This document shows, piece by piece, positions 1 to 5,884 of a DNA stretch of 5,884 bases. The notes below the pieces were generated by a model. The model made no database searches and had not been told where the DNA came from. It saw only the letters and a program-made list of their open reading frames with translations. Source of the DNA: WVWW01 sp041568335 (GTDB taxonomy: Bacteria > Acidobacteriota > Polarisedimenticolia > Polarisedimenticolales > Polarisedimenticolaceae). Positions within the stretch are counted from its first letter, which is position 1. The number at the start of each line of letters is the position of its first letter. The stretch spans positions 1 to 5,884 of the forward strand of contig JBFFZZ010000200.1 of assembly GCA_041568335.1 (NCBI GenBank), written 5' to 3'. A program made the translations under genes and the position numbers.

Positions 1-746
1 CCCATGCGGGCCGCTTTGGGAGGCTTTCGTTCGAGCTCCTTCCGGAACGACTCGCGGCCGCGCACCAACGCCTTCTTCTGCATCACGACAGGCGACGGGT
101 CGAACCGGCCGCGCGTCGCGCACGGTGTGTCGGCGCCCGGCAGGAGCCGGAAGGGAAGCTCCTGCTCCTCGAAGATCCGCTCGCGCGCCATCGACGTCGC
201 CTGTAACGCGTCATAGCGCTTGACGATGAACTCCGCATCGGTCTCGTCCGGACCCTTCAGCATCTCGACCCACTCCCGCGGCGTCGCTGCGGCTTCCTCG
301 AGGGCCAGCGTCTCGACGTAGGGCAGGATCATCGAGAAGCGTTCGAGGAAGCGGTCGCGGTACTTGCCGCGCAGCGCGACCCAGTCGAGCCGCAAGCGGT
401 CGGGCCAGCGCTCCGCGAGCCAGCGCAGCGTGAACCAGAAAAAGGGGAAGTGGATCTCGGTGCCCGCGATGCCGCTGTTGACCAGCTCGCGGCGGTGCTC
501 TTGGAGGTCGTCGCGCTCCGCGAAACCGGCGAGCAAGGTCTCCACTTTCTCCAGCACGCGACGATCGTCGGGATAGGCCCGCATGAAACAGAGATGCTCG
601 TGGAGGCGAAAGACGCCGTCCGCGTCGTCCATCGAGTCGATCTCGACGCGGTCCAGCAGGGTGAGCTTTTTCTTCCGGCCGACGGAACCGAAAACGAATT
701 TCAGCTCGAGCAGCCGGTCGAGCGCTGGCGATGAGCGGGCGGGCAC
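1..746 (-). CDS. Hypothetical soluble protein, C-terminus cut by left window edge
   Basis: I do not recognise this family. The reading frame is open for 248 codons from a GTG at 746-744 to the window edge, so only the N-terminal part is seen. The start is well supported: GAGGAG (plus-strand 755-760) lies 8 nt upstream, and an in-frame TAG precedes it 11 codons upstream. There is no signal peptide and no membrane segment, so it is probably cytoplasmic. The protein is mainly helical and charged, rich in Arg, Glu, Leu and aromatics. Notable stretches are a basic GRKKKLTLLDR (about residues 23-33), RLHEHLCFMRAYPDDRRVL (about 47-65) and the Trp/Phe-rich HFPFFWFTLRWLAERW that follows. Codon use fits a real GC-rich gene (third positions mostly G or C), and the opposite-strand ORFs here are shadows. 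It is transcribed divergently from the metallopeptidase gene. No function is proposed; its coding status is secure but its role is unknown. Confidence 0.85.
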   Translation of the reverse strand, partial: MPARSSPALDRLLELKFVFGSVGRKKKLTLLDRVEIDSMDDADGVFRLHEHLCFMRAYPDDRRVLEKVETLLAGFAERDDLQEHRRELVNSGIAGTEIHFPFFWFTLRWLAERWPDRLRLDWVALRGKYRDRFLERFSMILPYVETLALEEAAATPREWVEMLKGPDETDAEFIVKRYDALQATSMARERIFEEQELPFRLLPGADTPCATRGRFDPSPVVMQKKALVRGRESFRKELERKPPKAARM

Positions 747-754
747 GGATCGGA

Positions 755-760
755 CTCCTC
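755..760 (-). promoter_or_regulatory. Shine-Dalgarno site that fixes the GTG start of the left-edge gene
   Basis: On the minus strand this reads GAGGAG, 8 nt before the GTG at 746-744. It is a near-perfect anti-16S match and selects that GTG. No other in-frame start lies between it and the upstream in-frame TAG. Confidence 0.75.
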
Positions 761-783
761 GTGCGGAGCGCCCAGCCTAACAG

Positions 784-799
784 AACTCGCCGGCGAGTT
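784..799. promoter_or_regulatory. Perfect 16-bp palindrome, possible operator
   Basis: AACTCGCCGGCGAGTT is an exact inverted repeat (8 + 8, no spacer) in the intergenic region between two divergent genes. Its right end (798-799) touches the possible -35 area of the rightward promoter. The position suits an operator for a dimeric regulator controlling one or both genes. With no spacer it would make only a tight hairpin with a 4-nt loop. The T-tract after it is too short (GTTTGG) for a convincing terminator. The palindrome is seen directly; its role as an operator is inference. Confidence 0.4.
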
Positions 800-800
800 G

Positions 801-829
801 TTTGGATATGGCCTCGTGCGGATTAGAAT
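801..829 (+). promoter_or_regulatory. Candidate sigma-70-like promoter for the metallopeptidase gene
   Basis: TAGAAT at 824-829 matches the -10 consensus TATAAT at five of six positions. A weak -35 (TTTGGA, 801-806) lies 17 bp upstream. This stretch is more AT-rich than its surroundings and sits about 50 bp before the start codon. The poor -35 makes the call tentative. The upstream palindrome (784-799) would place a bound regulator against the -35. Confidence 0.3.
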
Positions 830-882
830 CGCTGCGGTGTGAGATTGGGAACCGGCCCGCTCTATGTTGAGGACGTGACGTG

Positions 883-2682
883 ATGCGACCCGCCCGACGA
901 CGACCGTGGTTCATGCCGGTGTCCCTGGCGCTGGCGCTCTTCCTCGCGCTTCCGGCCGCGCAGGCCCAGGTCCGCACCAAGGGCAAACCGGAGCGGGCGA
1001 TCACGCCGCAGAAACCCCCCACGCCCTCTGGGCCGGGCAGCATCCAGTCCAACGAGGTCGAGTGCGTCGACCCCGAGATCCCCGACACTCCCGATCTGCG
1101 ATCCGCGGACGGCGGGCAACGGCCGCTCCAACGCGCATCCGTCTGGCCTTTGCGGCTGACAAAGGACAGGAGACAGCTGAGCTTCGTCACCGACGGAGGC
1201 TCCCCGGACTCGCTGACCACACAGACGACGACCATGGAAGCGAAGGCCGCCCAGCACGCCCAGGACCAGATCGCACCCGACATCGGAACGTCGTGCAAGG
1301 CCAAGGCGCTGTTCAGCTTCCACGAGGACGGCTACGTCCTGCCCGGCATGCCGGACGTCGCGTTCCCGGACGTCTCCTGTGGCGACAGCGCGGAATGCGT
1401 GGACGCGATGCGCGCCTGGGTCCGCGGGCACTACCACCTCTGGATCGCCCAGATGATGATCAACCTCGTAGCCTCCAAGGATCATTCGGAAAAACGCGCC
1501 TGGTTGTGGGGCCGTCCCGGGGTCAACGCCCAGGGCAACCCGATCACCGAGGAATCCAGCTTCGAATACTGGTTCGGTCCCTATTCCGAGAAGCGCTTTC
1601 GCGCGGTCAAGGATGGGCTCGACGAGCTGTGGGACGTGACGCGCGCGGCGCGCTCCGGGGGCTACGACATCGAGCTGCGCTGCCCGGACGCCTATGGCGC
1701 GGGCAACGTGTGCAATACGGTCAAGCCCGGCGCGCACCACATCGTGCGCGGCAACGTCGACCTGTGCGCGGCGTTCTTCGGCGACCGCCCGGACTGGGAC
1801 CAGGCCAGGATCATGAACCACGAGATGCTGCACCATTTGTGGGTCGATTGGGGCGACGCGTGGGTGGCCGTCCAGGACAAGCACTACCACGGGCACGGCG
1901 ATCTCTGCATCGGATCGCCGGACTCGTCCGCGGCGTACGGCGAATCGAAGATCCGGCATCTCGCCACCTACCTCAACGGCTACGGCAAGAACTGCGGGCA
2001 CCTGGCGCGTAACGTGCGCAACAACGACACCTACGCCTACTTCATCACCTGGGTCGGCACGCTGGTCTACAACGGAACGATGACGAAGTGGCCGCACCCG
2101 GCCGAACCCACGCCGCATCCGCCGAAATGCGTCGGTGACGAGAATTGCCTCTGTGACGACAAGGAAACCTGGCCCGGAAGCGATCCGTTCGAGCCCGACG
2201 GGGACTACAGCCCGACCCAGTGGTGCTGGGACGGCGACGGTGAGATGACCTGCCGCGCGACCAAGTTCGGCGCCACGACGGAGGGCATCTGCAAACGGTG
2301 CGACGACGTTCGTGGCCCCGGGTGCGAATGCGACAACGCCCACCCCTGCGACGTCGGCTCCTGTTATGGCGACGACACGTTCAACGGGGGGACGGGTCAT
2401 TGCTTCAAGGATCCGCCGCCGCCATGGGCCTGCCTGGCCGACTGCAGCCGGCTGCTCAACGACGACAACGCCTGGTGCTATGCCGACTATCCCACGGGCG
2501 AAGCACACTGCATGGATTACCTCTGTGACAAGCCGACGGCGTTCAACTGCAATCTCGACGGCGGCAAGGTGTGCCGCTATGACGAGTGCGTCATCGAGTG
2601 CGCGGACGACGCCGACTGCGCCGAAAAGGGGTACCCACCGATCTTCCACTGCAACCAGGGCCGCTGCGAGCACGGCCTGTGA
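883..2682 (+). CDS. Secreted M35-like (aspzincin) zinc metallopeptidase with Cys-rich C-terminal tail
   Basis: Probable extracellular zinc endopeptidase of 599 aa. The N-terminus has a basic stretch (RPARRRPWF), a hydrophobic core and an AQA/Q cleavage site near residue 28, so it is probably exported by Sec. The catalytic region is about residues 280-395. VDLCAAFF (292-299) is followed by the zinc motif HEMLH (313-317; His313, Glu314, His317), then CIGSPDSSAAYG with Asp347 as likely third ligand and Tyr352 downstream, then NNDTYAYF (380-387). This order resembles M35 / Lys-specific metalloendopeptidases (HExxH, GTxDxxYG, then an N-A-D-x-Y-like segment). The Asp-to-Tyr spacing is two residues longer than usual. 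Residues 416-599 hold 24 cysteines and many Asp and Gly, ending in C-x-D-C-type modules typical of extracellular disulfide-bonded domains. About 250 residues between the signal and the catalytic core are unassigned. Start: TGAGGA at 868-873 is 9 nt before ATG 883; a GTG at 880 (6 nt away) is an alternative. The antiporter gene follows after 37 bp. The peptidase call is likely but not certain. Confidence 0.85.
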   Translation: MRPARRRPWFMPVSLALALFLALPAAQAQVRTKGKPERAITPQKPPTPSGPGSIQSNEVECVDPEIPDTPDLRSADGGQRPLQRASVWPLRLTKDRRQLSFVTDGGSPDSLTTQTTTMEAKAAQHAQDQIAPDIGTSCKAKALFSFHEDGYVLPGMPDVAFPDVSCGDSAECVDAMRAWVRGHYHLWIAQMMINLVASKDHSEKRAWLWGRPGVNAQGNPITEESSFEYWFGPYSEKRFRAVKDGLDELWDVTRAARSGGYDIELRCPDAYGAGNVCNTVKPGAHHIVRGNVDLCAAFFGDRPDWDQARIMNHEMLHHLWVDWGDAWVAVQDKHYHGHGDLCIGSPDSSAAYGESKIRHLATYLNGYGKNCGHLARNVRNNDTYAYFITWVGTLVYNGTMTKWPHPAEPTPHPPKCVGDENCLCDDKETWPGSDPFEPDGDYSPTQWCWDGDGEMTCRATKFGATTEGICKRCDDVRGPGCECDNAHPCDVGSCYGDDTFNGGTGHCFKDPPPPWACLADCSRLLNDDNAWCYADYPTGEAHCMDYLCDKPTAFNCNLDGGKVCRYDECVIECADDADCAEKGYPPIFHCNQGRCEHGL

Positions 2683-2719
2683 GGTTTGATGAAGCGACCG
2701 CGTCGGGGATCCTGAAGTC

Positions 2720-3958
<1,239 letters not shown>

Positions 3959-3977
3959 AAAAACAGAATGATGCCGA

Positions 3978-4433
3978 TCAGGACAGCGGTGGAATCCGCA
4001 AAACCTGTCCCGGATAGATCTTGTTCGGGTCCTTGAGCATCGGCTTATTGGCCTCGAAGATCAAGGGGTATTTCATCGGGTCACCGTACTGCGCCTTGGC
4101 GATCTTCGACAGCGAATCCCCCGACCGAACCTCGTAATACGTGCTCGGAGGCTCGGGAGCCGCCTGGGGTTCGGGCGGCGCGACATCGACCCTGTCGTTC
4201 ACACGGGCGATGCCCTTGGTGTTTCCGGCCACCAGGATCGCCTTTTCGCGCTGCGCCTGATTCAGAGCCGTGCCGCGGATCGTGACGACGTCGTCGTCCA
4301 CCTGCACATCGAGATCGGAGATCTCCACGCCGTGCTCGGCGATCGACTTCGCGATCGCCTGCGGGTCGACCTTATCTCCCCCGCCACCGAACAGACTCGC
4401 CCCCGCACTCTTGACGAAATTGATCAAACCCAT
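3978..4433 (-). CDS. kbp: Kbp/YgaU-like BON and LysM domain protein
   Basis: Homologue of E. coli Kbp (YgaU), a small cytoplasmic K+-binding protein. It is 151 aa against about 149 in E. coli and has the same plan. The start MGLINFVKSAG closely matches the E. coli type MGLFNFVKDAG. A BON domain spans about 25-90 (VTIRGTALNQAQREKAILVAG, ending GIARVNDRVDV). A Pro/Ala linker follows (PPEPQAAPEPPS), then a C-terminal LysM domain from about 101 (YYEVRSGDSLSKIAKAQYGD, then IFEANKPMLKDPNKIYPGQ). There is no signal peptide. The start is the ATG at 4433-4431, set by homology and by AGGAG (4441-4445) 7 nt upstream; the longer in-frame extension to 4493 lies inside the upstream gene and is rejected. 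The lipoprotein stop codon is only 4 nt upstream, and the ribosome site lies in that gene's last two codons, so translation is probably coupled. Its 3' end faces the antiporter with 19 bp between stops. The glycine-rich GGGG after residue 13 and the long linker differ from E. coli. Whether it binds K+ is inferred from homology. Confidence 0.93.
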   Translation of the reverse strand: MGLINFVKSAGASLFGGGGDKVDPQAIAKSIAEHGVEISDLDVQVDDDVVTIRGTALNQAQREKAILVAGNTKGIARVNDRVDVAPPEPQAAPEPPSTYYEVRSGDSLSKIAKAQYGDPMKYPLIFEANKPMLKDPNKIYPGQVLRIPPLS

Positions 4434-4437
4434 GACA

Positions 4438-4752
4438 TCACTCCTGTGCTGCGGCTTGCGCCTGCTGGAACGCGTGCTTGATTGCCAGATCATCGGGGTT
4501 GGCCTTCACGGCTTCCGTGCACGGTTCGAGGGCCTCTTTCCATTTCTTCTCCGCGGCAAGCTCGAGGCAGCGCTTCATCGGGTCGTTTTTCGCTTCCTCG
4601 ACAACGCCCTTGGCCGCCTCGGTGACCGTTCCGGCAGCATCCTCGGCAGCGTCTGCCGCGCTCTCCACCGCGTCGGTGGCATCCTTGTCACCGGAGCAAC
4701 CGGCGGCGCACAACACCATGACGAGGACGACCCCGCAAATTTCGTTCTTCAA
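4438..4752 (-). CDS. Small Ala-rich lipoprotein with one TPR-like repeat
   Basis: Predicted lipoprotein of 104 aa, start TTG at 4752-4750. The N-terminus is short and basic (MKN), followed by a hydrophobic core (ICGVVLVMVL) and the lipobox-like CAAGC with Cys19 as lipidation site; Ala rather than Leu at -3 makes the box slightly off consensus. Residues 24-56 are Ala/Glu/Asp/Lys-rich and should form a long amphipathic helix or coiled coil. Residues 59-95 look like one tetratricopeptide repeat (CLELAAEKKWKEALEPC, then NPDD). Cys62 and Cys78 sit in the two helices of this repeat and could pair in the periplasm. The TTG start is chosen because GGAGG lies 9 nt upstream and because it gives a proper signal peptide; the in-frame ATG at 4794-4792 would add 14 residues and has no better site. 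It forms an operon with the Kbp-like gene and is divergent from the kinase. Its partner is unknown. Confidence 0.85.
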   Translation of the reverse strand: MKNEICGVVLVMVLCAAGCSGDKDATDAVESAADAAEDAAGTVTEAAKGVVEEAKNDPMKRCLELAAEKKWKEALEPCTEAVKANPDDLAIKHAFQQAQAAAQE

Positions 4753-4761
4753 TTTTTGAAA

Positions 4762-4766
4762 CCTCC
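4762..4766 (-). promoter_or_regulatory. Shine-Dalgarno site that fixes the TTG start of the lipoprotein
   Basis: Minus-strand GGAGG lies 9 nt before the TTG at 4752-4750. It is a strong site and lies downstream of the alternative ATG at 4794, so it can only serve the TTG. The rare start codon may keep expression modest. Confidence 0.7.
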
Positions 4767-4903
4767 GTGATTTGGATGAACGGCACGATAACACGGATGT
4801 TCACCGGCATGCGGTTTGGCCGGATTTCTCGCCGCTCTCCGAGTGCGAAGCACGGCGTCGGCTGTGCCGAGGTCCGTGTCCAACAGGTAAGATCGTGGGC
4901 GCC

Positions 4904-5884
4904 ATGCAGGGCGAACGCTGGGAACGGATCCAGGCGCTTTTCGATCAGGCGCTGCAGCAGCCGGAGGGGCGGCGACGCGCCTGGCTGGAGCAGGCCTGCG
5001 CGGGTGACCGGGACCTGCTCGACGAAATCACGTCCCTGCTCGATGCCGACTCCGCAGCGGAGCTGAGCCGCGTCGTATCCGGCGCGGCCCGAGCAGTCGC
5101 GGGCGACGTCCCTCGGAATCGTCAGCTCGGACCCTACCGGCTGATCCGCGAGATCGGACGCGGTGGCATGGGCGCGGTCTACCTGGCCGAGCGCAGCGAC
5201 GGTGAGTTCGAGCAGCGCGTGGCGATCAAGGTCTCGGGTAGCCGTTTCCCCGGCTCCTTGCTCCACGAGCGATTCCAGGCCGAAAGGCAGATCCTCGCGC
5301 GGCTCGAGCACCCGCACATCGCGCGCCTGCTCGACGGCGGCACGACCGACGAGCAGCCGTACGTGGTCATGGAGCACGTCGACGGTCTGCCCATCGACCG
5401 TTACTGCGAGGCGAACGATCTGTCGATCGAAAGGCGACTGGAGCTGTTCCTCGACGTCTGCGACGCCGTGCACTACGCGCATCGCAACCTGATCGTGCAC
5501 CGCGACATCAAGCCCTCGAACATCTTGGTCAACGAAGACGGCACGCCCAAGTTGCTGGACTTCGGCATCGCCAAGTTGCTCGAATCCGACACCGACGCGC
5601 CCGAGACCCGCACCGCCGAGCGGCTGCTCACGCCGGAGTATGCCAGCCCCGAGCAGCTTCTCGGTCGGCCGGTGACCCCGGCCAGCGATGTCTACTCCCT
5701 CGGTTTGGTGCTGTTCCGGTTGTTGACCGGCGAGCGCCCGTTCGATGTCGATCCGACGTCGCCGATCTACGCGACCACCGTGTGTACCGCCGAGCCGCGG
5801 CGCCCCAGCCGCGTCGCCGGGAAGCGCGCCAGGCCGCTCGAGGGGGATCTCGACAACATCATCCTCAAGGCGCTGCGCCGGGAG
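4904..5884 (+). CDS. Hanks-type Ser/Thr protein kinase, C-terminus cut by right window edge
   Basis: Bacterial eukaryotic-like protein kinase; 327 codons are visible with no stop. Residues 1-75 form a charged helical module (GERWERIQALFDQAL, then LLDEITSLLDAD) typical of a kinase subfamily common in Acidobacteriota and some gammaproteobacteria. The catalytic domain starts near residue 77 (YRLIREIG). It has the Gly loop GRGGMG (85-90), Lys109 in VAIK, probable alpha-C Glu127, HRDIKPSN (199-206; Asp201, Lys203, Asn206), DFG (219-221), an activation segment ending TPEYASPEQ, and VYSLGLVLFRLLTGERPF. All catalytic residues are present, so it should be active, with the RD motif expected of activation-loop-regulated kinases. 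The visible end DLDNIILKALRRE is near the last kinase helices. Relatives often continue into a membrane segment and TPR or beta-propeller region, but nothing beyond 5884 can be judged. ATG 4904 is chosen; in-frame GTG 4895, 7 nt after an AGG, is a fair alternative. Substrate is unknown. Confidence 0.95.
   Translation, partial: MQGERWERIQALFDQALQQPEGRRRAWLEQACAGDRDLLDEITSLLDADSAAELSRVVSGAARAVAGDVPRNRQLGPYRLIREIGRGGMGAVYLAERSDGEFEQRVAIKVSGSRFPGSLLHERFQAERQILARLEHPHIARLLDGGTTDEQPYVVMEHVDGLPIDRYCEANDLSIERRLELFLDVCDAVHYAHRNLIVHRDIKPSNILVNEDGTPKLLDFGIAKLLESDTDAPETRTAERLLTPEYASPEQLLGRPVTPASDVYSLGLVLFRLLTGERPFDVDPTSPIYATTVCTAEPRRPSRVAGKRARPLEGDLDNIILKALRRE

Noticed and set aside
450..734. 94-codon plus-strand frame within the left-edge gene
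   Set aside because: It has no ribosome site upstream, and the minus-strand frame is longer, has a strong Shine-Dalgarno site and better codon use.
883..966. Twin-arginine (Tat) signal on the metallopeptidase
   Set aside because: The RRRPWF stretch lacks the Tat consensus spacing and the hydrophobic core and AQA site look like an ordinary Sec signal.
4434..4493. N-terminal extension of the Kbp-like protein
   Set aside because: The extension lies inside the lipoprotein gene and reads as basic low-complexity sequence. The ATG at 4433 has a good ribosome site and matches the family N-terminus.
4858..4870. Inverted repeat TCGGC-TGT-GCCGA upstream of the kinase
   Set aside because: The stem is only 5 bp in GC-rich DNA, with no T-tract and no aligned promoter elements; chance is a sufficient explanation.
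4888..4893. TAAGAT as a -10 box for the kinase
   Set aside because: Only four of six positions match, no -35 lies at suitable distance, and it would place transcription start inside the coding region.
4688..5500. 270-codon minus-strand open frame opposite the kinase
   Set aside because: The plus strand encodes a kinase domain with all catalytic motifs; this frame is its shadow and also runs across the divergent intergenic region.

Overview
The window is GC-rich (by eye about 65%), densely coded bacterial DNA with GTG and TTG starts and clear Shine-Dalgarno sites. The gene set suggests a Gram-negative environmental bacterium. It holds a secreted Cys-rich metallopeptidase, an Ala-rich lipoprotein, a Kbp-like BON-LysM protein and a Hanks-type kinase with the 'ERWERIQALFDQAL' type of N-terminal module. 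That kinase type is common in Acidobacteriota and in some xanthomonad-like gammaproteobacteria, and Cys-rich secreted tails are common in Myxococcota. The phylum is inference only. No tRNA, rRNA, CRISPR array, insertion sequence or other mobile-element mark was seen.

Layout, left to right. (1) Positions 1-746, minus strand: the first 248 codons of a soluble protein I do not recognise; its 3' end lies outside the window. (2) Positions 747-882: a divergent intergenic region with a perfect 16-bp palindrome and a candidate promoter facing right. (3) Positions 883-2682, plus: a secreted protein with a signal peptide, an M35-like zinc-peptidase region (HEMLH, then DSSAAYG) and a C-terminal tail with 24 cysteines. 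(4) Positions 2720-3958, plus: a CPA1 (NhaP-type) cation/proton antiporter, 37 bp downstream and probably co-transcribed. (5) Positions 3978-4433 and 4438-4752, minus: a two-gene operon, transcribed right to left. It encodes a small TPR lipoprotein with a TTG start, followed four bases later by a Kbp/YgaU-like BON-LysM protein. This operon converges on the antiporter with only 19 bp between stop codons. (6) Positions 4904-5884, plus: a Ser/Thr protein kinase divergent from the lipoprotein and cut by the right edge inside its kinase domain.

How the genes may fit together: three products act in or outside the cell envelope (secreted protease, antiporter, lipoprotein). Kbp of E. coli is a cytoplasmic K+-binding protein. 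The antiporter and the Kbp homologue could both serve monovalent-cation balance, but they lie in opposite orientation and the link is only suggestive. No defence or mobile system is evident. The least ordinary items are the unusual metal-site spacing and Cys-rich tail of the M35-like protein, the palindrome in front of it, and the unrecognised gene at the left edge.
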